A stretch of DNA of 64,000 nt from a virus. The translations under genes and the position numbers were made by a program. Shown piece by piece: positions 40,985 to 48,802 of the stretch (positions are counted from its first letter, which is position 1; every line of letters begins with the position of its first letter). The notes under the pieces are model-generated. The model saw only the letters and a program-made list of their open reading frames with translations. It searched no databases and was not told the origin of the DNA. Where the stretch lies: positions 62,001 to 126,000 of IMG/VR virus record IMGVR_UViG_3300017991_000001. One strand, given 5' to 3'.

Positions 40985-41292
40985 AAATCTGTGAATTCGT
41001 CGCAGAGCTGATGAGTAACAAGGACGTCCTGCTGAACGGCCACAACGTGCTGGACGAGTCGGTTACCCATACGTGCAACCTGGACGAGAAGGTGTTTGCC
41101 AAGCTCCACCCGGATCAGCAGTGGATGCTGCTCTGCGAGCTTCGGAAGCTCCTGTCCAAGTGCGACCATGCCTACGACGCGGGCCGCGTGGCGCGGGGCG
41201 AGTTGACGGAAGGCGATGTCAACCGCCTCCGCAGCGGCATGGGCGGCGTTGAGGGGAGCGACTTGAGGACGCTTAGGGGACTCGGCGGATGA
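40981..41292 (+). CDS. Hypothetical protein, possible ADQLTKG relative
   Basis: A 103-residue protein. ELRKLLSKCDHAYDAGRVARGELTEGDVNRL loosely resembles the ADQLTKG block, but the match is too weak to include it in that family. ATGA start overlap. Confidence 0.6.
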   Translation: MKICEFVAELMSNKDVLLNGHNVLDESVTHTCNLDEKVFAKLHPDQQWMLLCELRKLLSKCDHAYDAGRVARGELTEGDVNRLRSGMGGVEGSDLRTLRGLGG

Positions 41293-42035
41293 AATCCGAA
41301 GAAATCAGGATCTACGCGTTGCTGTACGGTCCCCACGAGGACCTGCACCGGCGCTTGCTGGACAGCATCGCCAGGAATGTCCCTGAGGACGTGGGGCTCG
41401 ACCTGTGGCTGAACGTCGTGGGCGACGCCACCAAGTACATGGTCAGCGAGTTGGGCGGCGGCCCGCGCAGCGTGCACGTCAACACGAGCGATACAAACGT
41501 GCCGAAGTACGAGGCCATGCGCGAGATGTTCGGGCGGTTGAAGGCGGGCGCGCACCCGGAGGTCAAGTGGCTCGTCTGGTTCGACGACGACGCTCACATC
41601 GAGGGAGAGTACGGTCACTGGTGGATTCACACGACAGGGTGGATCAAGGAGCGCGAGCCCAAGAACGTCTGCTACACGGGCCAGTGCTGGTTCATTGACT
41701 GGAAGGCGGGGCAGGAGCAGTTCATCCGGGAGGCACCCTGGTACAAGGGGCTGCCGGCCAAGATGGTGGGCAACAAGCGCAAGCGGCCGGGCATCGAGTT
41801 CGCGCAGGGGTCGTACTGGTGGCTGAGGCGCGACGTCATGCAGCAGTTGGATTGGCCGGACCCGCGGCTCAAGCACAACGGCGGCGACACCATGCTCGGC
41901 GAAGCGGTTCGCCAACAGGGGTTGCCGTTCCACAAGCTGCCGTGGGACTGTTTCGGCGTGAAGACCAACGACGCACCCCGGCGCGGGCACCACGAGGCGC
42001 CGGCCGGGTGCATCGACAAGAATGCGAGGGCCTGA
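41289..42035 (+). CDS. GT2-like glycosyltransferase
   Basis: A 248-residue protein. WLVWFDDDAHIEG carries the DxD-type metal motif of GT-A transferases, preceded by a strand-helix unit with YEAMREMF and followed by an EFAQGSYWWLRRDVMQQ acceptor region. Probably transfers a sugar; the acceptor is unknown. It lies apart from the main glycan module. Confidence 0.65.
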   Translation: MKSEEIRIYALLYGPHEDLHRRLLDSIARNVPEDVGLDLWLNVVGDATKYMVSELGGGPRSVHVNTSDTNVPKYEAMREMFGRLKAGAHPEVKWLVWFDDDAHIEGEYGHWWIHTTGWIKEREPKNVCYTGQCWFIDWKAGQEQFIREAPWYKGLPAKMVGNKRKRPGIEFAQGSYWWLRRDVMQQLDWPDPRLKHNGGDTMLGEAVRQQGLPFHKLPWDCFGVKTNDAPRRGHHEAPAGCIDKNARA

Positions 42036-42421
42036 TGTTAGTGGAGATGAGACTGACGGTCGAAGTGGAAAGTGCCGGTAAGAAGAAGGGCGACACGGAG
42101 GATTACATACAGCTGCACAGGCAGCTGGAGATGGAGGTCATACCTTCAAGAGGTGACATCCTTTATTCGGAGCATGATTTGGTACTCCGGGTCAAGGAGG
42201 TGCGCCACTACATAGACAGATCTCCCCCCTTGATTGAGTTGGATCTGGAGGAGGACGAAGCGCCTGTTCAACCAGATCGTCTTGATTTGGAGGCACTTCG
42301 GCAAGGGTGGATGTCTTTCATGTGGAAGCACGGGTGGGTGGTGGACCTGGACGACTCGCTTTTACCTAGAAGAGGCGACATGTGGTTACTGCTAGAGCCC
42401 TTTAAGAGAAAAGAGAGATAA
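42035..42421 (+). CDS. Hypothetical protein
   Basis: A 128-residue protein, lower in GC than most neighbours. Mixed alpha/beta; no domain recognised. Ends five bases before the tmRNA gene, so the tmRNA is probably processed from a read-through transcript. Confidence 0.65.
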   Translation: MLVEMRLTVEVESAGKKKGDTEDYIQLHRQLEMEVIPSRGDILYSEHDLVLRVKEVRHYIDRSPPLIELDLEEDEAPVQPDRLDLEALRQGWMSFMWKHGWVVDLDDSLLPRRGDMWLLLEPFKRKER

Positions 42422-42425
42422 CGCT

Positions 42426-42790
42426 GGGCCCGATTTAGATTCGACGGCGGGTACGGAGGATGTGGCAGCACGCCGCGGTTGATCGGTTGGCCGCGTTATC
42501 AAGCCGATCACACAATCAAATGCCAAGACGAAAGTCGTGGCCGGCGACTTCGGCGCAAGCCGGGTCGCCCTCGCTGCTTAACCGACAGCGGGTGAAGGTG
42601 CCCGTACTCCTGGTCCCCAGGTAAGAACGGGAAGGTCCAAAGGGGGATGGCAGCGGGGAAGACTGCTGACGGCAACCAAAGGCTGCTGACGGGGCCGCCG
42701 GGTCCTGGGAAAGACCGAACCCGGATAAGCGTGTAGAGACCCCTTCCGAAGTTCCGGCGGACTTGGGTGCAAATCCCAACGGGTCCACCA
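42426..42790 (+). ncRNA. ssrA: tmRNA (transfer-messenger RNA)
   Basis: A complete one-piece tmRNA of 365 bases. The tRNA-like ends pair as GGGCCCG (42426-42432) with CGGGTCC (42780-42786), one G-U. They are followed by discriminator A and encoded CCA. ATTCGACGG near the 5' end and a T-arm TTGGG-TGCAAAT-CCCAA match the family. The tag frame is predicted at 42537-42581, after AAAGTC. Its product is VAGDFGASRVALAA, or without the first Val if GCC is the resume codon. The ALAA end is the usual protease signal. Confidence 0.95.
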
Positions 42791-42809
42791 TTTATAGGAG
42801 TGGATTTTA

Positions 42810-43262
42810 ATGCATGCAGGTGAAGCGTTGTGGACGCTGTACGCTGCGCTGGCGGCCGTTGGCCAGCGCACCCTGAAGGACCCCGGGGCGAACGCCCTGT
42901 TGACGAAGGCGGAGGAGTGCTGCGCCGTACTCGGGCAGCACATCAAGGTCGAGCCGCCCCCGATCGACCAGAAGATGCTCAGGGCGGCGGACCTGGTTGA
43001 GCGGCTGGTGCAGGCGGACGAGGCCGAAAGTAAGGCCAGTACGATTACGGATGGCGCGGCCCGCGAGGCCTTCGACCTGGCGGTCGGCATCCTGGAGGAC
43101 CTGGACGAGCTGCCCGACCGGGCGGAGGAGTTCACGGAGTCCGTGCGGGAGAAGGTTACCAGCATGCGCGACAGCATTGAGAAGTACGACAACGTGACGG
43201 CGCCGATGATGAAGGCGCTGCAGAACATGCGTGGGGGCGTCGACAGGTGGCTGAAGCGATAG
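42810..43262 (+). CDS. Helical hypothetical protein
   Basis: A 150-residue, nearly all-helical protein with heptad-like Leu/Val spacing in its second half. Starts after TATAGGAGTGGATTTTA, just beyond the tmRNA. May be an oligomeric accessory. Confidence 0.65.
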   Translation: MHAGEALWTLYAALAAVGQRTLKDPGANALLTKAEECCAVLGQHIKVEPPPIDQKMLRAADLVERLVQADEAESKASTITDGAAREAFDLAVGILEDLDELPDRAEEFTESVREKVTSMRDSIEKYDNVTAPMMKALQNMRGGVDRWLKR

Positions 43263-43270
43263 GAGAGAAC

Positions 43271-43957
43271 ATGTCGGGTGAAGACAAGGTCCCTTCGGTC
43301 AAGGAACGCATACAGCAGAAGGCTTCGGGCGCGCACAAGACGCCCGAGGAGTTGAAGGCGGAGACGACGCAACGCATCGCCAAGGAGGTGTTCAACGTCG
43401 AATCGCCGATTACGGAGGAACGGCGGATCGCGGCGAACCTGGAACGCGACAAGCTCAAGGCCAAGCAGGCCGGCAAGCTGCAGCTGCTCAACATGAGCGG
43501 CGGCCACCTGGCCAACCTGATCGTCGGGATCTGGACGTTGATGTCGGTCACGGCGGCGGTGGTGGCCATGGTGACGTACTACTTCCTGTTGATTCACATC
43601 GAGGAGGCGCGCAAGGCTGCGCCTGTGCCGGCGAAGCAGGAGCCGGTCGTGGTCAATGTGCCTCCCATGCCGGAAACCAAACCCCCACAACTGTTCGTCT
43701 TCCTGCCTGGTAAAGAGGGCACGAAGACCATCAGGGTGGAGGGCATCAACCCGGCCACCTGGCCGGACGAGGTGCGCATCCGGCTTTCCGACATGGAGGC
43801 GCTGAAGTCGATTTTGAAGGAGCTGAAGCCCCCGGACCCTCCAAAGGCCGCCCCGCCAAAGAAGAAGGCGCGGGCGGCAAAAAGCACACAAGTCCAGAAG
43901 GGTAAGGACGGTAGCGAGTGGCTACCGCCTCCGAGGGACGTGGTTCCGCGGCAGTAG
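43271..43957 (+). CDS. Single-pass membrane protein
   Basis: A 228-residue protein. A charged, helical first 75 residues lead to one transmembrane segment (NLIVGIWTLMSVTAAVVAMV, about residues 82-101). Then comes a Pro-rich linker and a small domain, ending in a Lys- and Pro-rich tail. An envelope-linked role is likely; function unknown. Confidence 0.7.
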   Translation: MSGEDKVPSVKERIQQKASGAHKTPEELKAETTQRIAKEVFNVESPITEERRIAANLERDKLKAKQAGKLQLLNMSGGHLANLIVGIWTLMSVTAAVVAMVTYYFLLIHIEEARKAAPVPAKQEPVVVNVPPMPETKPPQLFVFLPGKEGTKTIRVEGINPATWPDEVRIRLSDMEALKSILKELKPPDPPKAAPPKKKARAAKSTQVQKGKDGSEWLPPPRDVVPRQ

Positions 43958-43959
43958 GC

Positions 43960-43988
43960 TTCACATAACCCACAACATGCAGTACACT
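43960..43988 (+). promoter_or_regulatory. Sigma-70-type promoter for the SelW-like gene
   Basis: TTCACA (43960-43965), 17-base spacer, TACACT (43983-43988), followed by TCGGG. The start of transcription would fall at or next to the ATG at 43996, giving an almost leaderless message. The TACACTTCGGG string recurs before the gene at 45819. Confidence 0.55.
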
Positions 43989-43995
43989 TCGGGAC

Positions 43996-44244
43996 ATGGA
44001 CATCGAGATACAGTACTGCGAGTTGTGAGGGGGTCGAGAACACGCCGACCGTGTTGTCGGTGAGATCCGCCGGTACCTGTCGCTGCCCACGAGCATCCTT
44101 GACGTGGGCAAGGGCAAGTTCGAGGTGCTGGTCAATGGCAAGACCATCTTTTCAAAGCAGAAGGCAGGACGGTTTCCGCGTCCCGGCGAGATCGCCAAGA
44201 TCTGTCGGGACACGTTCCGAAATCCGATGCAGGCATCGAAATGA
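43996..44244 (+). CDS. Selenoprotein W-like (SelW/Rdx family), in-frame TGA read as Sec
   Basis: An 82-residue frame interrupted only by TGA at 44026-44028 (residue 11). Translated through, it begins MDIEIQYCEL-U-GG, the exact CxxU redox site (Cys8, Sec11) of selenoprotein W. It goes on with the family's FEVLVNGKTIFSKQKAGRFP core. A hairpin follows the TGA (AACACG/CGTGTT inner stem, five-base loop, GTCGA/TCGGT outer stem; 44033-44061), as in bacterial SECIS elements. SelW proteins are thioredoxin-fold redox enzymes. Stop overlaps the next ATG. Confidence 0.8.
44033..44061 (+). promoter_or_regulatory. Candidate bacterial SECIS hairpin
   Basis: The inner 6-bp stem (44039-44044 with 44050-44055) and outer 5-bp stem (44033-44037 with 44057-44061, two G-U pairs) are separated by a G-G mismatch. 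The apical loop CCGAC lies 17-21 bases after the TGA. Spacing is right for SelB recognition. Known bacterial elements usually carry a G at the start of the loop, which here needs the closing G-C pair to open. Confidence 0.55.
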
Positions 44245-44582
44245 GCATGTCGAAGCCCAACTGGAGCGACCTGAAGCGCCGCCGGCGCATGGGTCGCGCG
44301 CAGCGCTGGAAGTCCGCCGTGAAGCACGTACCGCGGCTGACCGCCTTCTGCGCCGAGCACGGCGTGGAAATGAGATCCGTGGATGGGGGGTATCAGTTCC
44401 GGTTCATGGAGTACGTGATCATCTGGTTCCCGGCGACCAACAAGGTGCTGGTCCAATACCAGTTGCCGGGGCATGAGACCGTTCGATTTGAAGAGAACGG
44501 ACAACACAACAAGCCACGTGTACTAGTGGCACTGGAGGAGATGGTTGACCTCACGAGGCCTAAATGCGTATCGCACGGTTAG
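44241..44582 (+). CDS. Hypothetical protein
   Basis: A 113-residue protein with a very basic N-terminal helix (LKRRRRMGRAQRWK) followed by a beta-rich domain. Starts in an ATGA overlap with the SelW-like stop, so the two may share a message. Confidence 0.65.
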   Translation: MSMSKPNWSDLKRRRRMGRAQRWKSAVKHVPRLTAFCAEHGVEMRSVDGGYQFRFMEYVIIWFPATNKVLVQYQLPGHETVRFEENGQHNKPRVLVALEEMVDLTRPKCVSHG

Positions 44583-44928
44583 TCTGTGCGTGACCGACAG
44601 CGTCTCGTCAGAGTGTCGGTTGTGCCAGTGCCGATCCCGACGAGACGAGCAGCTTGTGGCCCTGGAGCTGTACCCCGGGCCGAGGCTTGAGATCTACTGC
44701 TGTGAGTGTTACGAACACCTCTGGGTGGAAGCGTCTCCACACATGCCGGAGCTGCCTCCGCTGATTCAGTTGGAGACGGAAACTTCGCAGCTACAGGTAC
44801 CGGAGTACCTGGTCAAGGACAACAGCCTGTTCCAGTTGTTCTTTCCGAGCGACCCCATCAACCTGGGCGTCCTCAGGCAGCAGCGCCGCCGCGAACGCGG
44901 CCAGCTCGAAAAGGAGGGTAAGAGGTGA
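44545..44928 (+). CDS. Cysteine-rich hypothetical protein
   Basis: A 127-residue protein best started at TTG 44545 behind GGAGGAGATGG. CRLCQC and CCECYEH form a probable zinc site in the first half. A charged C-terminal helix follows. Its last codons hold the AAGGAGG ribosome site of the lipoprotein gene. Confidence 0.6.
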   Translation: MTSRGLNAYRTVSLCVTDSVSSECRLCQCRSRRDEQLVALELYPGPRLEIYCCECYEHLWVEASPHMPELPPLIQLETETSQLQVPEYLVKDNSLFQLFFPSDPINLGVLRQQRRRERGQLEKEGKR

Positions 44929-45416
44929 TAAGGAACCCGCAGTTTCATCTCGGGGCGTTGTTCATGGTTTTGCTGATGGCCCCGCCCGTACTGACAGGGT
45001 GTTGGGGCAACGGCACCCCGGTCGACACGCCCCAGAAGAGGGCGGAGTTGGCGAAGGACGCCGGAGAGCTGGCGGCGCTGGGCTACCTGGCGATCGACAA
45101 GCCCTCCAACGAGGACGCCGCGAAGATCAAGGAGATCATCGACAAGGTCCGCGGCAGCCTTACGGAGTGGAAGGAGGGCGGCTTCATCACGGCGCTGCCC
45201 GAGCTGGAGGAACTGGCCGACAAGCTCTTCGAGGGGGAGGACAAGAAGGCTCTTCGCATCGGCGCCAAAAAGCTGACGAAGATGCTGCTCGAGGAGCTGG
45301 ACAACCTCTTTGAAAAGAACCCTTCGTGGAAGGACAAGGGCGACGAGGTGGCCACGCTGATCGGGAAGTTTATGGATGGGGCCTCGGACTCGTTCAAGAC
45401 GTACATTGAGTCCTAG
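44925..45416 (+). CDS. Lipoprotein
   Basis: A 163-residue protein with a lipoprotein signal peptide: hydrophobic LGALFMVLLMAPPV and lipobox LTGC, with the lipidated Cys near residue 26. The mature part is acidic and helical. Phage lipoproteins can act as outer spanins or in superinfection exclusion; this one is too long for a typical o-spanin. Last gene before a strong hairpin terminator. Confidence 0.75.
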   Translation: MIRNPQFHLGALFMVLLMAPPVLTGCWGNGTPVDTPQKRAELAKDAGELAALGYLAIDKPSNEDAAKIKEIIDKVRGSLTEWKEGGFITALPELEELADKLFEGEDKKALRIGAKKLTKMLLEELDNLFEKNPSWKDKGDEVATLIGKFMDGASDSFKTYIES

Positions 45417-45482
45417 GTGCACCGCGTTATCGTCATCGTGATCACGGCGACGCCTGTTACTTTGGAAAACCTGAGAATAGAT

Positions 45483-45510
45483 GAGAGGGTGGTCTGGTGA
45501 CCACCCTCTC
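45483..45510 (+). terminator. Rho-independent-type terminator
   Basis: A perfect 12-bp hairpin, GAGAGGGTGGTC (45483-45494) and GACCACCCTCTC (45499-45510), with TGGT loop, then TTCGTT. The strongest terminator in the window, closing the tmRNA-SelW-lipoprotein group. Confidence 0.75.
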
Positions 45511-45528
45511 TTCGTTGGAGGAGACATC

Positions 45529-45759
45529 ATGAACAAATTGCCGCGAGACCGGAACAGGCCTTCCCGCAACCGCACGAAGAGGGTTCACCTGCTTCATGAG
45601 GGGCGCGGGGCGTGCGGCCTCAAACTCAAGGGTCGCCGCAAGGCCATCGCGATCGTGGAAGCGGGCGACATCGAGAAGATCACCTGCCGGAAGTGCCTCG
45701 ATGCCGAGGTGCCGCCCAAGGAGCTTGTGCCCGTCGCGGAGTCACAGCCGGGTCTCTGA
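45529..45759 (+). CDS. Small basic protein
   Basis: A 76-residue protein with RDRNRPSRNRTKR at its start and CGLKLKGRRKAI, then CRKC; probably binds zinc and nucleic acid. Starts 19 bases after the terminator behind GGAGGAG. Confidence 0.6.
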   Translation: MNKLPRDRNRPSRNRTKRVHLLHEGRGACGLKLKGRRKAIAIVEAGDIEKITCRKCLDAEVPPKELVPVAESQPGL

Positions 45760-45770
45760 TCTTTGGGCTT

Positions 45771-45798
45771 GTCAATCGAAGTTCTCGATATACACTTC
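45771..45798 (+). promoter_or_regulatory. Sigma-70-type promoter
   Basis: TTGTCA (45771-45776), 16-base spacer, TACACT (45793-45798), followed by TCGGGG. Same TACACTTCGGG string as before the SelW-like gene. Near the -10 region the 10-base ACTTCGGGGA-type segment is repeated, and the gene starts 20 bases on. Confidence 0.5.
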
Positions 45799-45818
45799 GG
45801 GGAACTTCGGGGGATCTC

Positions 45819-46736
45819 ATGGAACTCTGGGTGATGTACTCGCCGTCGAACCTGGGCGGCCACCAGCTGGTCGGGCAGTTGTCCTCCGCGTTCATGGAGC
45901 GGGAGGAGATCGACAACGTTCTATCCATCCCGGACAACACGCTGCATGAGCACAGGGAGTGGGAGACCCTGCCGGACATGCTGTTGCTGGTCGATGCCAT
46001 CGAGTCCTACATGTCCTGGCGCTTCGCCGTGCCGGGGCGGCCGTGGATCTGCGCGGCCTCGTTCTCCTACGCCGACCTCTACACGCTGTACCGCGGCGGC
46101 GTGCGCCTGAACGAAACGGGCATCAATTACGTTCTGACCAACTGTGCTTCCTACGTGGAGCGCTCCACGGCGACCATGCCGGCCAAGCTGTGCTACCGCC
46201 CCATGACGGAGAAAGGCGGACGGCACGCGGGTCTGCCGACTGTAGGGGCGGTGCTGCCGAACGTGAAGGACCGGGACTTCAGCCTGCTGTTGTGGGTGCG
46301 CGAGAAGCTCATACAGCGAGGCATGCAGTCCCGGTTCAAGGTCTTCCTGCACGCGGATGCCGAGGGGCGGCTGCCCGGGAAGCTGCAGTTCGAGACCTAC
46401 ACGGACGAGCGCAGGCCTTACGGCGACATCGACGTGTATGTTCCGGTGCCGCGCATCACGGATTACCGGTCCGGCGTCATCCCGGCCGAGTTCATCCAGG
46501 CCTGGCACGCGGGCTGCCGCCCGCTCGCCGTTTTTCATCCGAACCTGGAGCCGTTGGGGATTCCGCTTTACGGCTCCCTGTTGGAGATCGAGCAGGACCT
46601 GGACAAGCTGGCGGAGGGCGAGGACCTGACGCCGTACGGCCCGCCCAGCGAGGAGTTCTGCCCGAGTATGGAAACATTTGTCACGGAGGTCATGCAGGGA
46701 CGTGAACGATGGGAACGAGACCGAGTCGCCCATTAA
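45819..46736 (+). CDS. Hypothetical protein
   Basis: A 305-residue protein, globular and mixed alpha/beta, with a Tyr/Trp-rich middle (YMSWRFAV, YADLYTLY). The ATG follows the promoter above. No domain recognised. First gene of the block leading to nucleic-acid enzymes. Confidence 0.7.
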   Translation: MELWVMYSPSNLGGHQLVGQLSSAFMEREEIDNVLSIPDNTLHEHREWETLPDMLLLVDAIESYMSWRFAVPGRPWICAASFSYADLYTLYRGGVRLNETGINYVLTNCASYVERSTATMPAKLCYRPMTEKGGRHAGLPTVGAVLPNVKDRDFSLLLWVREKLIQRGMQSRFKVFLHADAEGRLPGKLQFETYTDERRPYGDIDVYVPVPRITDYRSGVIPAEFIQAWHAGCRPLAVFHPNLEPLGIPLYGSLLEIEQDLDKLAEGEDLTPYGPPSEEFCPSMETFVTEVMQGRERWERDRVAH

Positions 46737-47565
46737 GGGTGCGGTATTCAGGCTGACGGATGTCGTGGCGAGGTTCGAGAGGCTGTTGACCCTCTCGGCG
46801 GGTTTCAAGGGGGAGCGGCTGCAGGGTGCCATACTGGCCGACTTCGCCAAGATCGTGTGCAGGGGACTCAGGCTGTACGACGAGGCAAGGGAACGGGCCC
46901 ACGCGGCACTGACCCTGTACAGCGGCCGGGTCCTCGATTGGGCGTTTTACATCGACTTGTGCTGGCTAATGGCGGCCGGGTACCCCCGGTTCAAGAAAGG
47001 GCTGGAGATACGCAACAAGTTTTCGGACGCCGGCAGCCGGTGGGTCGGCATCCAGGTCACGGACGTGCGGCCGGCCCCGCGCAGCAAGCACGGCACGAAC
47101 AGGGCGGAGGTCCACTTCCGCATACTGACGGGAATCTTCTGCGGGCTGAAGTTCACCCAGTGGATGCCGCACGACTACGTGACGAAGATCATGGCGAAGA
47201 CGATGGGCACGCTGCGGTATGCGGGGGCGCAGCCCAAGGAAGTGGTCGGCATGCTGGGCGTGGTGCTGATCGAGCTGAACAGGCGCGGACCGCAGGTCAG
47301 GGACCTGCGCGTGCCAGGCGGCGCCCTGACCTACAACAAGAAGCTGCGCAACAAGCGGGCGGAGCCGTGCATATGGAAGTACCAGTGGCCCTGTCACCTG
47401 TGTCCCATCGGGAACAGCGCCGAAAGCCAGCGATGCAGCAGGGGGACGCACCCCTTCACGTACGAGTACCGGGAGTGCCCGAGCTGCAAGCACAGGACGT
47501 GGTTCGACACGCACAGCAAGTCGGGCGTATGCGTCTCGTGCGGTGAGAAGCGGTCCAAGCGATAG
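46702..47565 (+). CDS. Protein with C-terminal zinc fingers
   Basis: A 287-residue protein best started at GTG 46702. Residues about 225-287 carry CHLCPIG, a spaced Cys-His set (RCSRGTHP), CPSCKHR and CVSCGEK. The CxxCPIG-x-CxRxTHP pattern recurs in phage replication-linked proteins. N-terminal part unassigned. Position just before the exonuclease suggests a replication or recombination role. Confidence 0.65.
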   Translation: MNDGNETESPIKGAVFRLTDVVARFERLLTLSAGFKGERLQGAILADFAKIVCRGLRLYDEARERAHAALTLYSGRVLDWAFYIDLCWLMAAGYPRFKKGLEIRNKFSDAGSRWVGIQVTDVRPAPRSKHGTNRAEVHFRILTGIFCGLKFTQWMPHDYVTKIMAKTMGTLRYAGAQPKEVVGMLGVVLIELNRRGPQVRDLRVPGGALTYNKKLRNKRAEPCIWKYQWPCHLCPIGNSAESQRCSRGTHPFTYEYRECPSCKHRTWFDTHSKSGVCVSCGEKRSKR

Positions 47566-47574
47566 GAGCAGGTC

Positions 47575-48120
47575 ATGCAGATGCGTCCACCAGGCGGCGG
47601 CGACCAGCGCTGGTACAGCCCCGAGAGGGACCTGGCCTACGCGCTGCCGCGTTACTTCCGGCAGGCCATCTTCGTGCGCTTCGGCGGCGAGGATGCCCGC
47701 ACGAAGCGGGACTACGGTCCCTACAACTTCGACCTGGAGGGCGTGACGGAGGAGCAGTTCGGCGAGGCGTGTGTCAAGGTGAGGGAGCTGTTCCTGGCGA
47801 TGCGCGACTGCCAGTTCCCGGACATGGAGGTCTTCCGGGAGCGCCTCAACGAACTGGATGAGAAGGTGCTGGGTCCGCTGTTGTGGCCCATGTTCCTGAT
47901 CATGCTGACGGAGTACCGGGAGTGGTGCGCGCTGGTCTCACCGAAGGACGAGACCGACACCGCGATCGACATGAAACGCATGGAAAGGGTTGTCAACGAT
48001 TTCGTACGCACGATCACCAAGAGGAAGAACCCGCTCTACAGGTTCATCCAGGACCTTGCCTGGATGGCCAGGCGAGCCCTCTCGAGGGGAAAGAAAGACA
48101 ATGAAGCAACTTTTGACTGA
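47575..48120 (+). CDS. Hypothetical protein
   Basis: A 181-residue, helical protein with an aromatic N-terminus (QRWYSPERDLAY) and basic C-terminus. Overlaps the exonuclease gene by 20 bases. Role unknown. Confidence 0.7.
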   Translation: MQMRPPGGGDQRWYSPERDLAYALPRYFRQAIFVRFGGEDARTKRDYGPYNFDLEGVTEEQFGEACVKVRELFLAMRDCQFPDMEVFRERLNELDEKVLGPLLWPMFLIMLTEYREWCALVSPKDETDTAIDMKRMERVVNDFVRTITKRKNPLYRFIQDLAWMARRALSRGKKDNEATFD

Positions 48121-48802
48121 GATCGCCTCCAGATGCCCGGGCGGGAAACTGCCCGAGTCCTACCTGGTCTTCGACACCGAGACCAGCGGGGTGAATCCGA
48201 CGAAGGACAAGATCCTTCAATACGGGTTCGGCGTCGTCAAGGAGGGCCAGCTGGTGGACCACTTCTCCATACTGGTCAACCGGCCGGGCTTGAAGATCGC
48301 GCCGGGCGCCGTGGCCGTGCACGGCATCAGCGAGGAAAAGATGGCCGCGGAGGGCATGGACGCCGAGGCGGCCTTCAACGAGGTGCTGTCGACCTTCCAG
48401 GCCTATCGCTGCGCCGAGCAGATGTTCGTCGGGCACAACATGATCGCGTTCGACGCGGAGCTGTTCGAGAACGAGTCCCGCCATTGGGGCAAGGAGTTCC
48501 GCTTCGGGGAGAACGAGATCTTCGACACGGGCATGGTGGTGAAGGCCGCCCAGTTGGGGATGTACTTCGACCAGCGCGACTCGATCCGCTCCTGGGCCCG
48601 CAAGGTCAGCGAGGTCAGGGCGCGGGGCGTGTACTGGTCGCTGGACCGGCACTGCTTCTCGGCGTTCAAGCTGTCGAAGTTCGGGCTCGACAAGGAAGCG
48701 GCCCACGACGCCGGTGAGGACTGCCAGCTGACCCACTTCCTCGTGAAGCGCTTCAAGGAGAAGCTGGAGGAGCTCATCCCCGAAGAGGAGATCCCGTTTT
48801 GA
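48101..48802 (+). CDS. DnaQ-like 3'-5' exonuclease (DEDDh)
   Basis: A 233-residue protein with the full DEDDh set: YLVFDTETSG (Asp25, Glu27), VGHNMIAFDAELF, and AHDAGEDCQ with the final His and Asp. This is the fold of polymerase III epsilon and of RNase T. It probably degrades single-stranded DNA or RNA ends during replication or recombination. ATGA junction with the next gene. Confidence 0.85.
   Translation: MKQLLTEIASRCPGGKLPESYLVFDTETSGVNPTKDKILQYGFGVVKEGQLVDHFSILVNRPGLKIAPGAVAVHGISEEKMAAEGMDAEAAFNEVLSTFQAYRCAEQMFVGHNMIAFDAELFENESRHWGKEFRFGENEIFDTGMVVKAAQLGMYFDQRDSIRSWARKVSEVRARGVYWSLDRHCFSAFKLSKFGLDKEAAHDAGEDCQLTHFLVKRFKEKLEELIPEEEIPF

Noticed and set aside
40981-41292. A sixth ADQLTKG-family member
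   Set aside because: Only a loose ELTEG-type match; the helix before it does not align well.
42578-43891. A long minus-strand frame crossing the tmRNA
   Set aside because: It overlaps the tmRNA and two good + strand genes and has no motif. Antisense shadow.
44026-44028. Treating the SelW-like gene as a pseudogene broken by a stop
   Set aside because: The stop falls exactly at the Sec site of a CxxU motif, the frame is intact on both sides, and a hairpin follows; chance is a poor explanation, though not excluded.
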